Origin: a virus
IMG/VR virus record: IMGVR_UViG_3300037993_000105
Location: 1 to 55,474 of that record
Reading direction: 5' to 3' (one strand)
DNA length: 55,474 bases
In this document: one piece after another, positions 33,124 to 41,550 of the stretch
Position numbering within the stretch: the stretch's first letter is position 1
Layout: each line of letters opens with the position of its first letter
The notes under the pieces: model-generated
Databases searched by the model: none
Seen by the model: only the letters and a program-made list of their open reading frames with translations
What the model was told of the DNA's origin: nothing
Program-made: the position numbers and the translations under genes

Positions 33124-35127
33124 TTAAAACAAGTCTGCCAGTGGGTCGGTCGCTGACGGATCGTACGTGTCCTCTTTGACAGCGTTGATCGCCTCATAGA
33201 GACTCATGTCAGGATTTTCCTGAACCATCTGCTGTGCATTGAACTTTGCGTAAGCACCCAGCCCGTAGGTCTGTTCGTATTTAGCCTTGCCCAGCGGGTC
33301 AGGACAGTATGTGTCCTGCTGTGCAGTGATTTTTGCTTCCATCTCTGCGTACCCAGAAAACTGGTTGACGAGCAGCGCAAGAGCATCGACAATGTCGTCG
33401 TGCGTTGCCGCCGCGGTTCCGAACTTCGAAAGTTCGTCGTAAAGTTCTTCGAGCGAGGGACAGGAGTTGACGAACAGAAGGCGCTCGTCTCCGAGGTATC
33501 GTAGAACCGGCTTCGCCTTCATCATCTTCGAATTGGCTTTGTTGCCCAATCCCAAAGAGACGAATTCTATGCTGGCGCGCACCTTCAATTTGTCCATCTC
33601 GCGATAGACTTCTCTGCCGAGCCATTTGACGCCGACAGACTCCTCAATACAAACTCGCCTAGGCTTCCACTTCAGCACATTAGCGGCGATGACTGCAGGT
33701 AACTCATACTCGTTGAATCTTCCGCGGTTCATATCGATAACGTAAAATCGACCGCCGTAAATAAGTGCCGTAATGATGACCGTATAGTCTGCCCAACTCT
33801 TCGTCGAATAGGCTGTGTCGACGGTCATAACTATCATGCCAGTTCCGGGCATGAGATTCGCTTGGATTGTGCGTCGTATCAAAAGTTCGCGTGGGAACTT
33901 GACGACGTGCATCTGTGTCGGATCGTTGAGGTACTTGATTGCGAAGTACTCGTCGGTCTTTTTCTTGGTGCGAAGGAACTGATAAGTCAGTGCGTGAGGA
34001 TTGTTTTCCTCATTGAACCAGAGGCCGCAGTCAGATTCGACCATTTCCTCTTCAATTTTTCCTGCCTTAACAGCTGCTTCGTTGGCCCACCAAGCAGCAC
34101 GGATGTAAATCTTCATCGGGAAGTCTTCGCCCTCTTCGGCGTACTTCTTCGAGTTCTTGATATCCTGTCCGTACGTATCTTCTGAATCGTACCAAGTCCC
34201 AATCTTGTCGTAAAAACCGTAAGGATGCAGCATGGCTTGGTTGATGCTGACCTGCTTATTGACCTTCTTCAGTCGGTCAACTGTCAAACTGTTCTCGTTC
34301 GTGACAACGTCGTCCAACTTCATGATACAGACGTGCCAGCCTGCGAGGTTCTGTTCGATTGATGCCGCGAATACCGTGCACTCTTTCTCCAACTGGGAGA
34401 CCGCGGGCGTCTGATATTCATAGCCCTTGCCGTCGTCCTTGGGGATGCAGTGTTCGGGGAAAACGATTTGAAAGATGCTAGGATCGCCATCGCGCATCGT
34501 CTTCGCCTGCAGGGCTTTTTTGAGGGTGAAGAGGTTCATGCACGAACTGTCAGCGTCTTCGAGTACAAAATGTCCTTTGATCTCACTTACAAAATCTTCT
34601 GCGAGGTCGAGCACGCCTGTCAGAATGAGGATCGTCACTTCAGGGAAGCAGCATACCCACTGAACGCAATCCGCCATATCCATGGTGCTCTTGAAGCCGC
34701 CGCGAGGCACGAGCAGAAGACGCTCTTTCTTTTCGATGTAGTTCTCTTTCGCCGCAAATGCTTTGAAGTTCGGCAACGTCGGGTCTTTGCGAACGAAGAA
34801 TTCGTTGCAAATTTCCTCATGCGTGTTATGTACCTTGCCGTCAGTCCAGACATACTCATGGTCTGTCATGGCATCGTAGCCAAGTAGTTTGCACAAAAAG
34901 AACAGATTGGTTTGCGCCATGAAACGAACGCGCATCGTCAACTTGTTGTCCTTAGGCATGCCGTACTTATCGCCGACTTTGAGGACTTTCAACTGGTGAG
35001 CTGGAGAGAGTTTAGAAAAACTCTGCTGGGCCATTGCGTCGATCTCTTCCCAAGACTTGTCTCGATACTGGTAGTTCTTGTCTTGGAGATGTTTGTCCAG
35101 CATGGTTTGCAGGCTATCTATCTTCAC
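33124..35127 (-). CDS. terL: Terminase large subunit
   Basis: This 667-residue motor protein has a Walker A-like loop at 141-148 (LLLVPRGGFKST), a following TILILTGVLDLAEDFVSEI segment and an HVCIMKLDDVVTNE Walker B/coupling region. The RNase H-like nuclease domain shows the first acidic site in MTVDTAYSTKSWADYTVI (about 430-447), the second in VCIEES, and the third in THDDIVDALALL. It cuts and packages DNA through the portal. GTG at 35127 follows GGAGGAG. No small terminase is evident nearby. Confidence 0.9.
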   Translation of the reverse strand: MKIDSLQTMLDKHLQDKNYQYRDKSWEEIDAMAQQSFSKLSPAHQLKVLKVGDKYGMPKDNKLTMRVRFMAQTNLFFLCKLLGYDAMTDHEYVWTDGKVHNTHEEICNEFFVRKDPTLPNFKAFAAKENYIEKKERLLLVPRGGFKSTMDMADCVQWVCCFPEVTILILTGVLDLAEDFVSEIKGHFVLEDADSSCMNLFTLKKALQAKTMRDGDPSIFQIVFPEHCIPKDDGKGYEYQTPAVSQLEKECTVFAASIEQNLAGWHVCIMKLDDVVTNENSLTVDRLKKVNKQVSINQAMLHPYGFYDKIGTWYDSEDTYGQDIKNSKKYAEEGEDFPMKIYIRAAWWANEAAVKAGKIEEEMVESDCGLWFNEENNPHALTYQFLRTKKKTDEYFAIKYLNDPTQMHVVKFPRELLIRRTIQANLMPGTGMIVMTVDTAYSTKSWADYTVIITALIYGGRFYVIDMNRGRFNEYELPAVIAANVLKWKPRRVCIEESVGVKWLGREVYREMDKLKVRASIEFVSLGLGNKANSKMMKAKPVLRYLGDERLLFVNSCPSLEELYDELSKFGTAAATHDDIVDALALLVNQFSGYAEMEAKITAQQDTYCPDPLGKAKYEQTYGLGAYAKFNAQQMVQENPDMSLYEAINAVKEDTYDPSATDPLADLF

Positions 35128-35237
35128 AGCTCCTCCAAAAAATTAATGCCTCCGGACGATCAATCCGGTCTCGTGCGGCATACACGTCAGGCGACTTATT
35201 GTCAGGGGAGATACATCCCCTTATCGCGCCAAAATCA

Positions 35238-35888
35238 TTAAGCCTGTGCGGGGGGTGCGCCAGCGCCAACCGCGCCAGCCTGTGCCTGATCCGCGCCTTG
35301 CGGCCCACCGGGGGTCGGCATTGCGGGTGCGGTCTCGGACATATTGGGAGCCTGATCCGTCAGATGCTGCAACATTGACTTGTCGTCAGCAGACGTGTGC
35401 TCTTCCATCTTGTGATGTTCGGGATAGTGGTGATGATGTTCGTGGATGTACGTCCCACCCGCGGCTTTGCGCGTATGGATGGATTTGATCTTCTTGGGCG
35501 GCTTCGCATCGCCTTCGGTAACCTTGTCGTAAATGTTTTTCATTGGATTGTCCTTTGCGGGTGTGACTTTCTCGCCCTTGTGCAGTATTGCTGGTCCCGT
35601 CTTAGGGACATAATCTGTGCCGCTCTTATACGACGGAAGACCCTTCGTCATATCACTGATGTCTTTATCGGATATGCGTTTCTCTCCCGGCTTAGTGCCA
35701 TAAGGCGCGCCCTTGGGATTGGTCTTGTCGACTGCGGTACCCTTGGCGGCTGTCGAGCTTGCAGGTGTGCCCGCGGGCGTCGCTACAGAATTCAACACCG
35801 CGCTTGTTTCTCTGGCCCTGTCTTTGAGACCCGGACCTTCGTTCATGATGTCTTGGTCTGGCTTAGTGGGAGTAGGAGGAGCAGGCAT
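35238..35888 (-). CDS. Hypothetical disordered protein with LHKGE motif (216 aa)
   Basis: ATG at 35888 follows AAAGGA. It is Pro/Ala/Lys-rich, with the segment SGTDYVPKTGPAILHKGEKV (about 88-108), a motif common in small phage proteins. A His-rich stretch follows (YIHEHHHHYPEHHK, about 146-159) that could bind metal, then a low-complexity Ala/Gly tail. Function unknown; it may be a virion linker. Confidence 0.55.
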   Translation of the reverse strand: MPAPPTPTKPDQDIMNEGPGLKDRARETSAVLNSVATPAGTPASSTAAKGTAVDKTNPKGAPYGTKPGEKRISDKDISDMTKGLPSYKSGTDYVPKTGPAILHKGEKVTPAKDNPMKNIYDKVTEGDAKPPKKIKSIHTRKAAGGTYIHEHHHHYPEHHKMEEHTSADDKSMLQHLTDQAPNMSETAPAMPTPGGPQGADQAQAGAVGAGAPPAQA

Positions 35889-35889
35889 G

Positions 35890-36387
35890 TCATTGTCCTT
35901 TGAAGAAGTCGGGTAGCGACTTCCATCGCTCGCGCGCGTGCGCCCGCATTCCAACACCGGGATCGTACGGCGGATAGATGTATCTGAATTTCTTTTCTGC
36001 TGCGAGGAAACTATCAGGCATCTCGCCGACTGCCCTGAGGTACATGAGGGTAATTGTTGTCGACCGGCTGTGACCTGCGTTGCAGTGGACGAGTATTTTG
36101 CGGCCCGCGGACTGCATATCTTCTATGAAGTTTATCCCGAGATCAATGACCTCGTCAGGAATCATGGTCGGATCGTCGACATCAATGAGGTTCAGCGCCA
36201 TGACATCGCCCTTGCGCACTGAAAGATAGTTCTTGCCCTTGGGTGCGCCGAGTGTCGTATAGCCTAACATCGAGCGGTGACTGTCAGGTCCGTCCTTACA
36301 ACATGCTAGTCGTGCGTAGCCTCGCCCTTCAGCCTTCGCTACGTCCTTATCGGAGCCAACATATAGCCCACGTATGATCTCCTCCAT
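35890..36387 (-). CDS. Dual-specificity protein phosphatase
   Basis: The 165-residue product contains the Cys-based phosphatase signature H101-C102-N-A-G-H-S-R108-S109 (ILVHCNAGHSRSTTITLMYL). An acidic loop upstream (DVDDPTMIPDE) could supply the general acid. It is close to the size of a minimal dual-specificity domain. C102 would form the phosphocysteine and R108 bind the phosphate. AAGGAG precedes the start. Target unknown; host protein or nucleotide/RNA 5' phosphates are possible. Confidence 0.85.
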   Translation of the reverse strand: MEEIIRGLYVGSDKDVAKAEGRGYARLACCKDGPDSHRSMLGYTTLGAPKGKNYLSVRKGDVMALNLIDVDDPTMIPDEVIDLGINFIEDMQSAGRKILVHCNAGHSRSTTITLMYLRAVGEMPDSFLAAEKKFRYIYPPYDPGVGMRAHARERWKSLPDFFKGQ

Positions 36388-36396
36388 GTTGTCTCC

Positions 36397-36489
36397 TTAC
36401 TGAGCCAAGCGGTCGTACAACAAGACGCCGTATACCAAAAGGATACAGAATCCTGTGAAGCCGAAAAACACCAATGCTGCTTCTATCAT
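36397..36489 (-). CDS. Membrane microprotein (30 aa)
   Basis: ATG at 36489 follows AGGAGA. The product MIEAALVFFGFTGFCILLVY... is almost entirely one transmembrane helix with a short charged end (YDRLAQ). It fills the gap between two genes with normal spacing. Function unknown. Confidence 0.55.
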   Translation of the reverse strand: MIEAALVFFGFTGFCILLVYGVLLYDRLAQ

Positions 36490-36497
36490 AAAATCTC

Positions 36498-36824
36498 CTA
36501 CCCACAAATAAACTTTTTGCTCTTACCGTCAATCTCCCAATGGCCCGTATGGCCCTGTGCTGGAGTTACGGTCTCGCCTTTCTTTAGCGTGTAATTGCCG
36601 TCGGCAGGAACCACGCCGCCTGCGTGCATCTTACCCATCGAAGGAAATTTTGCATGAACCTTTGCCCGCACCGCTTTCTTTTCCGCGGGGGAGCCATTGC
36701 CGGACACGCGCGACAGTGCGTTGGCCGCATGGCTACGGTCGGGAATCGGGTAAGCTCTGCGCCCCGGAATTGCGAACGTACTCGTCTTCAAACTATTGCG
36801 CTTTGCGCTGGTCAACTTTGCCAT
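36498..36824 (-). CDS. Conserved small phage protein (DUF6582-like, 108 aa)
   Basis: It begins MAKLTSAKRNSLKTSTFAIP and contains RRAYPIPDRSHAANALSRVS, then GSPAEKKAVRAKVHAKFPSM. The AYPIPD..HA.NAL.R pattern is widely seen in phage small proteins (DUF6582-type). A GGVVPADGNYTLKKGETVTP tail resembles the motif in the 35238-35888 protein. Role unknown. Confidence 0.6.
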   Translation of the reverse strand: MAKLTSAKRNSLKTSTFAIPGRRAYPIPDRSHAANALSRVSGNGSPAEKKAVRAKVHAKFPSMGKMHAGGVVPADGNYTLKKGETVTPAQGHTGHWEIDGKSKKFICG

Positions 36825-36831
36825 AAGGCTC

Positions 36832-37152
36832 CTATGCTATAATCAAATTCTTTTGCGGGAGCGGTGTGCAGTCCTTAATCATCCCATTGTCTGCTGCGCG
36901 AACCGCTGCTGCTTCCGCCTGCATCTTCATGATGCGCTGTGCTTGCTCAATGACGAATGACTTCAGAACCATATTCGCAAAGTCTCGTGCAAATTCTTTG
37001 GATGTCTGGTCGAGCACCGCAAGGATGATGGCGTTCTTACGCCAAACCCGTGAGAATCCCTCAACCATTTTCAGGTCGCACTGGGGGATTTGTACTTGCA
37101 TCTCCAGTGGTGCCGGTTGCGGCGCTGGTTGTGCCTGTGTTGGCTCGCTCAT
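36832..37152 (-). CDS. Hypothetical helical protein (106 aa)
   Basis: ATG at 37152 follows GGAGGAGGGC. After a Pro/Gln leader it has helices (GFSRVWRKNAIILAVLDQTS, ANMVLKSFVIEQAQRIMKMQ). It overlaps the next upstream gene by 92 bases in another frame, which is unusual here. The strong ribosome site supports it. Confidence 0.5.
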   Translation of the reverse strand: MSEPTQAQPAPQPAPLEMQVQIPQCDLKMVEGFSRVWRKNAIILAVLDQTSKEFARDFANMVLKSFVIEQAQRIMKMQAEAAAVRAADNGMIKDCTPLPQKNLIIA

Positions 37153-37435
37153 TGTGCCCTCCTCCGTAAGTTTGTTCTTGGAACTCTCGCAGCCGCGCGT
37201 AATCTTCAACGGGCGCAGGCGGCGGCTCGGGCGCGGGCGCAGCAGGTGGTTTTGTATCTGGTATACTTCCGTTCTTCTGAAACTGTGGGAGCGCCGATTC
37301 GGGTATTAGGCCGTCGAGAAATGCACCCCAGATGTTAGCGGCCAACTTAGTAGGCCCGCCAGCATTTTTGTCCCGTCCTAGTTTCATGAACTGGTAAATC
37401 CACTTCTGGCGATACTTTGGTATATATCTTGGCAT
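37061..37435 (-). CDS. Hypothetical protein (124 aa)
   Basis: ATG at 37435 follows GGAGGAGGGAG. The basic N-terminus (PRYIPKYRQKWIYQFMKLGR) is followed by helices, a Pro-rich hinge (KPPAAPAPEPPPAPVED) and a Gly/Thr tail. The last 30 codons overlap the next gene. No family recognised. Confidence 0.5.
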   Translation of the reverse strand: MPRYIPKYRQKWIYQFMKLGRDKNAGGPTKLAANIWGAFLDGLIPESALPQFQKNGSIPDTKPPAAPAPEPPPAPVEDYARLREFQEQTYGGGHNERANTGTTSAATGTTGDASTNPPVRPENG

Positions 37436-37465
37436 ACTCCCTCCTCCCAGAAGGTTACCGAATGG

Positions 37466-37519
37466 TGACATTCGTAAATGTCATCGAACGGTGACATTTG
37501 CAATTCGCGATTCGCGAAT
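37466..37519 (-). repeat. Alternating TGACATT/AATGTCA repeats and palindrome
   Basis: TGACATT (37466), AAATGTCA (37476-37483) and TGACATTT (37492-37499) alternate in orientation, followed by the palindrome ATTCGCG-ATT-CGCGAAT (37503-37519). They fill an 87-base gap before the 37435 start. In RNA these could fold into competing hairpins; in DNA they could be a protein-binding cluster. Confidence 0.6.
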
Positions 37520-37522
37520 GTC

Positions 37523-37855
37523 TTACCACAAATTCTTCAAAGCCCCCATCGCATAAATGCGGTTTTTCTCTTCTTGAAACGGTTTTCCGTGCTGGTGTTT
37601 TGGGTGCCGCTGCCAAACGGCAACATGGCACATTTCATGCAAAAGCACGATTCGCCACCAGCAAGGTTCGCCCTTCAGTGCTGGGTCAAGTTTGATTTCA
37701 AAACAACCATCTCGTACTTCAAACACAGGGCAAGTTACGCCGTCACACTTAGGTGTCGGTTCCCAAAAGAGAACGGTATCTGTTGGAAGGGTGTCACCCC
37801 AGTACTTTTTGTTGAACTTAGCATACCAAGTTCGTAACCGGCGGTCGGACTGCAT
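37523..37855 (-). CDS. SprT-like zinc metalloprotease
   Basis: This 110-residue protein carries HEMCH at residues 73-77 (IVLLHEMCHVAV) with E74 as the catalytic base, and a His cluster HPKHQHG (84-90) for the third zinc ligand. The start (RLRTWYAKFNKKYWGDTLP) is the normal opening of SprT-like domains. In cells such proteases clear DNA-protein crosslinks; the phage role is unknown. Confidence 0.8.
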   Translation of the reverse strand: MQSDRRLRTWYAKFNKKYWGDTLPTDTVLFWEPTPKCDGVTCPVFEVRDGCFEIKLDPALKGEPCWWRIVLLHEMCHVAVWQRHPKHQHGKPFQEEKNRIYAMGALKNLW

Positions 37856-37867
37856 AACCCCTCCAAG

Positions 37868-37897
37868 AAACTATGGGCACCTATTTTCAAGGTGCCC
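37868..37897 (-). terminator. Intrinsic terminator candidate
   Basis: A perfect 8-bp stem (GGGCACCT 37875-37882 with AGGTGCCC 37890-37897), loop 7, is followed on the minus strand by ATAGTTTCTT. The stem-plus-ATAGTTT tail is the same as in the stronger terminator at 41551-41590. Confidence 0.5.
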
Positions 37898-37922
37898 GCT
37901 GTACGAAACGTCCTTTTGTGCG

Positions 37923-38105
37923 CTACAGTTTCTTCAGTTCAGTCTTGGCATCAGCCTCGGCTGCTGTCAGGTCCGCCCGCAACTTCGTGACTTCCGCCTT
38001 GAAGTCCGCGACCACAGCCTTTAACTCACGCGAGATCAGTCCACGAAACCCGAAGCCCGCGCCGAACAGAATCACTGCCACTGCCAATGCAATAACCAAA
38101 TCCAT
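37923..38105 (-). CDS. Membrane-anchored coiled-coil protein (60 aa)
   Basis: AAGGAGG precedes ATG 38105. An N-terminal transmembrane helix (DLVIALAVAVILFGAGFGF) is followed by a charged coiled coil (ELKAVVADFKAEVTKLRADL). The layout resembles an inner-membrane spanin subunit, but no lipoprotein partner is visible beside it, so this is tentative. Confidence 0.55.
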   Translation of the reverse strand: MDLVIALAVAVILFGAGFGFRGLISRELKAVVADFKAEVTKLRADLTAAEADAKTELKKL

Positions 38106-38114
38106 GTTTCCTCC

Positions 38115-38468
38115 TTACTCATGTTCGGGGGATAGAGACAATCCCGCCGATGTCACCTGTGCTGCGTTGACCGCAGGCACGCCGCTCTGCACCACACCTG
38201 CGACAACTTTGCTGGCGGTGCTGGGCAACGTATTGCCCAACGGTGCGTTGTTACAAATAAGGTCAGTGGCATTTTGAACCGTGCCGTTGACCAACTTCAG
38301 TCCGGGCTTCCCCGGAGGAACTGTGCCGAGTATCGTGCCGGAATCGTACGGGCCGATTGCCGTGCCCGTCTGTGTTCCTGCCAACTGGTACTGTGCCACG
38401 ATGCCATTCGGCTGTTCGCCCGATGCTGCGGCACCGCGTGCTACGAGTGTTGCTCCGTCATTCGCCAT
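38115..38468 (-). CDS. Hypothetical protein (117 aa)
   Basis: ATG at 38468 follows AAGGAGATTT. Ala/Gly/Thr/Val-rich, beta-like, with segments GTQTGTAIGPYDSGTILG and KVVAGVVQSGVPAVNAAQV. Possibly a small virion surface protein. No family recognised. Confidence 0.5.
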   Translation of the reverse strand: MANDGATLVARGAAASGEQPNGIVAQYQLAGTQTGTAIGPYDSGTILGTVPPGKPGLKLVNGTVQNATDLICNNAPLGNTLPSTASKVVAGVVQSGVPAVNAAQVTSAGLSLSPEHE

Positions 38469-38476
38469 AAATCTCC

Positions 38477-39943
38477 TTAAACTCTTTTGTGCGTACTCCA
38501 CCAGTTGACAGCCATACCATCTGATGCGTATCTATACGGACTTCCTGCTATAGATTTAATAAATGTCGCTGGCGGGGCTGAAGCGTTGTTTGTGGGCTTT
38601 CCCCACTCGACACTTGAATCGCCCCATTTTGCTTTGTACAAATCTGCCGCATGTCCCTGAATCTGTCCCTGTTTCTTACCGAACTCTCTGGAATAAGACG
38701 AAGAGGCTGTGTTGGCACCGTGCCCGTGCTTCACCTTCACATTTTTAGTGACGGCGAATTGGTATCCTGCGTTGAAAACTCTACGACAATAATCTACATC
38801 GTCGTATCCGTACCCAGCATATCTCTCGTCCAGCATGCCAACTTTTTCTATGACCTCGCGGCGGATCAACACACACACAAAGGCAAGATAGAAACTGCAC
38901 ACGCCCTCTTTGGCACTCGATACATGTTGTAAATAATTCGAGACGCCGCCATCTATCTTCGGGGATAGTACACCGACAGTAGGATTTTTTTTGAGATAGT
39001 CCTGCATCTGTTCGACTGTGTCCGCCTGTAGAAAACGAACATCGTCGTTGCACAGCAGAACATCACCAATGGATTGCTGTATGCCAAGGTTGATGTTTCG
39101 GCTGTATATGAAGGGCTTTATCCCAGAGACTGTTGTCCAGCCTTCGGGCTTGACGATCTCTTCTCCGTCCCGCACTAAAATCTTTCGTACGTTCGGGCAG
39201 AAGCGATTCACGCTGTCCCTACAGTCGTTGAAAATGTCTTTGAACTTGGACGGAACTACAACGGTGAACGAGTTCGGTCCATACAAATCTGGATGCAGTG
39301 CTTGGATTTTGTTCACTAACTCTTGATGTCGGGGCAGTGCCTGTGAGTAAAGTCCATGCTCGTCTGTAGGCTTCGACCTGTAGTGAAACAGGGGCTCACT
39401 TAGCACCGCTAATTTTTTTCCGTGGCTGAGTAAGTCTATCCAGAGGTTCCAATCTTCATAGGCAAACAACTCTGTGTTGTACCCACCTACATCAACCAGC
39501 GCCTGCTTGCGAAACAACGCGCAGCAAGTCAACTTATTACCTGTCAACTCTTCAACCAACGTCGGAATAGTGATGTGCGTTCGACCTGTATGCTGGCCGA
39601 AATAATCAAAGTCAGTGCAAACCGCTGAAATGTCCGGCGTCATCAAAGACATTGTCCGAACAATATATTCTGGTGAAATGGTGTCATCGGCATCAAGCGT
39701 CACTATAAATTCGCCTGTGGCTTCGCGTATGCCTGTGTTGCGTGCAGCGGACGCACCCTTATTGTCTTGGCGTATCACACGCACTGGGTACTTACTGATG
39801 ACCTCCAAAGGATCATCTGTCGAACCGTCATCTACCACAATGACCTCGACGTTACTATACGTCTGGTTCAGTGCGGACTCGATGGCCTGCGCCACATACC
39901 GCCTTGCGTTGTATAAAGGTATGATGACGCTGACTAATTTCAC
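38477..39943 (-). CDS. Tandem family 2 glycosyltransferase (488 aa)
   Basis: The first GT-A domain (about 1-220) has SVIIPLYNARRYVAQAIESA, VIVVDDGSTDD and the DxD-type LDADDT. The second (about 225-430) has VVVPSKFKDIFNDCRDSVNR, LLCNDDVRFLQ and MLDERYAGYGYDDVDYCRRV, with a HGHG late motif. Each domain would transfer a sugar from a nucleotide donor. It is first of three adjacent transferases, joined by 4-base overlaps. Confidence 0.88.
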   Translation of the reverse strand: MKLVSVIIPLYNARRYVAQAIESALNQTYSNVEVIVVDDGSTDDPLEVISKYPVRVIRQDNKGASAARNTGIREATGEFIVTLDADDTISPEYIVRTMSLMTPDISAVCTDFDYFGQHTGRTHITIPTLVEELTGNKLTCCALFRKQALVDVGGYNTELFAYEDWNLWIDLLSHGKKLAVLSEPLFHYRSKPTDEHGLYSQALPRHQELVNKIQALHPDLYGPNSFTVVVPSKFKDIFNDCRDSVNRFCPNVRKILVRDGEEIVKPEGWTTVSGIKPFIYSRNINLGIQQSIGDVLLCNDDVRFLQADTVEQMQDYLKKNPTVGVLSPKIDGGVSNYLQHVSSAKEGVCSFYLAFVCVLIRREVIEKVGMLDERYAGYGYDDVDYCRRVFNAGYQFAVTKNVKVKHGHGANTASSSYSREFGKKQGQIQGHAADLYKAKWGDSSVEWGKPTNNASAPPATFIKSIAGSPYRYASDGMAVNWWSTHKRV

Positions 39944-40677
39944 AAATATCTCCTCTTCAATTGTTCGTAAAGGCAGTCAGCCGGATAGCTCGCAGTGCTG
40001 TCGAGTTTCTTTCCCGAGGGAAGAATACCCGCGGCGGCGTTCGGTCCATTGTCCCAGATACTGCCGCGAAGATGAACTGCGTAGGATTTTGTCAAATCCC
40101 ACTTTATTGTGGGGTTCACGATATCTTTGATTCGGTTCCAAGGGACTGGGTCGAACGCGGCTTTCGGCTGAAGGTAACTTGTCATGCCGAATTTTAGGAC
40201 TGAACTTTGTACCAACTTCGGCCCGACATCCTGATAGCCTTTGTTTACGCGGTCAGATACGCTCATGTCCGAAACTGTCTTGAAGCAGTGCTGCATTATG
40301 GGAGCGCCCTTCGGCGTCTTCATGAAGCAACCGCTGACATAAAACTCGTCAACGTTGTCCAACACGAAAGCGTACGGCGTACTTATGTCAAACGGTTTCA
40401 GACAGACAGAATCCATGTCTGCGTGCCAGCCGCCCTCCATCAGCAGCATGGCGTACCGAAAATAATCTGCGAACTGTTCTGGGTGGCGAAAGTTTTGTAT
40501 TTCCGATTGCGGCAGAATCTCTCGCGCATCGTGGATCACCACGCCGTCTGGTATTCCCGTCACGTCGTTGTAGAGGTATAGGTGATAAGGAACACCGTGG
40601 TATAAGTACGAAGAGATGGACAACCTTTCCATCAGGTCGATTGTTTTTTCGGTCCACATACTACGCACTATGTTCAT
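39940..40677 (-). CDS. GT32-like glycosyltransferase (245 aa)
   Basis: ATG at 40677 follows AAGGAGAGCC. The core FADYFRYAMLLMEGGWHADM, with D87-M-D89, is the donor/metal-binding DxD of the Gly_transf_sug (GT32) family. It begins with NIVRSMWTEKTIDLMERL, resembling the family's opening. Overlaps both neighbours by 4 bases. Confidence 0.78.
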   Translation of the reverse strand: MNIVRSMWTEKTIDLMERLSISSYLYHGVPYHLYLYNDVTGIPDGVVIHDAREILPQSEIQNFRHPEQFADYFRYAMLLMEGGWHADMDSVCLKPFDISTPYAFVLDNVDEFYVSGCFMKTPKGAPIMQHCFKTVSDMSVSDRVNKGYQDVGPKLVQSSVLKFGMTSYLQPKAAFDPVPWNRIKDIVNPTIKWDLTKSYAVHLRGSIWDNGPNAAAGILPSGKKLDSTASYPADCLYEQLKRRYL

Positions 40678-41396
40678 TGGCTCTCCTTCCAATGACGCCG
40701 CATTTGATCTGGCGTAAGTGAGTGTATTACTAAGAAGTCGTTTGGTTTTGCTAACTCCGCGTCTGTGATGTACTGGTTCGTTCTCGTGCGCGGCGCGATG
40801 TAATAACGACCATCTATTTCGCCGTAAATCCCTTTGCGGTACAAAGACTCGCCCGCCCATCTGTCTTCCGCCCAACAGCCGGGCGCACTTTCCGACAAAA
40901 CTTTCAGGGCATGCTTACTCAACCAGTAAGCCATTCCCGAACAATAAGTAGTGGTGTTTGCTGTGCGGGACTTCCACCACACAACTGCTGTGGGGTCGGG
41001 CACGGGCACTGGGCCTGTTGAACTGCCGACGTAGTCCGCGGTAGGCACGTTCTGCATGATGCGCTTCCAGTAGGCATACACGTCGTCGTCAATCTTGAGG
41101 AGATAGTCGTAGTCCTTAGCCAGCGCGTATTTGATTACGCCTCGAAGCTTGTCCGCTGAGTGCAGGTAGTCGTCTGGCGCGTCTAAGAACACTTCGTCCG
41201 GCTGGGGTGACCGTCCACTCCCACGCCCGTAGAAGAACTTATAATCGACCGTGACATCCTTCAACCATGTGTCTCGAATCGCGGAGACGCGATCCACAAC
41301 AGGCGGGCGGGTGAACCAATCTCGCGTATCGCTACCGGGCACAATGTATTGGTACTTGTGGCACGTGAATATACCCAGTAGAATTCGCGGCCCCAT
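40674..41396 (-). CDS. GT31-like (galactosyltransferase-type) glycosyltransferase (240 aa)
   Basis: ATG at 41396 follows GGAGGGGTG. It has the GT31 order RVSAIRDTWLKD, DYKFFYG, DEVFLDAPDDYLHSADKLRG, then the metal-binding triplet D103-D-D105 (YLLKIDDDVYAYW) and later EDRWAGE. GT31 enzymes are mostly known from eukaryotes, so a phage copy is of interest. Acceptor unknown. Confidence 0.75.
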   Translation of the reverse strand: MGPRILLGIFTCHKYQYIVPGSDTRDWFTRPPVVDRVSAIRDTWLKDVTVDYKFFYGRGSGRSPQPDEVFLDAPDDYLHSADKLRGVIKYALAKDYDYLLKIDDDVYAYWKRIMQNVPTADYVGSSTGPVPVPDPTAVVWWKSRTANTTTYCSGMAYWLSKHALKVLSESAPGCWAEDRWAGESLYRKGIYGEIDGRYYIAPRTRTNQYITDAELAKPNDFLVIHSLTPDQMRRHWKESQ

Positions 41397-41539
41397 CACC
41401 CCTCCTTCAACTTGTCTTTGATCCATTGTGGCAGCGGTCGACACACGCTGACATCGGGGTAGTTCGGAAAGATCATCCGAAGCAGTTCACGGCTGGTGTC
41501 CAATGGCACCCATCCGTACGGGTTGCGTGTGAAGTCCAT
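41396..41539 (-). CDS. Small hypothetical protein (47 aa)
   Basis: The start at 41539 begins MDFTRNPYGWVPLDTSRELL; its stop overlaps the next start (TGATG). The ribosome site is weak (GGTGGTG). It is the first gene after the intrinsic terminator at 41551. Function unknown. Confidence 0.45.
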   Translation of the reverse strand: MDFTRNPYGWVPLDTSRELLRMIFPNYPDVSVCRPLPQWIKDKLKEG

Positions 41540-41550
41540 AGCACCACCAG

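Noticed and set aside
35128-35237. A late promoter upstream of the terminase gene (CTGACA, 17 bases, TATGCC)
   Set aside because: The -10 box matches consensus at only three positions, and the stretch is better described as two short hairpins; not supportable.
37440-37525. The alternating repeats as a CRISPR array
   Set aside because: The repeats are only 7-8 bases, alternate in orientation and have no regular spacers.
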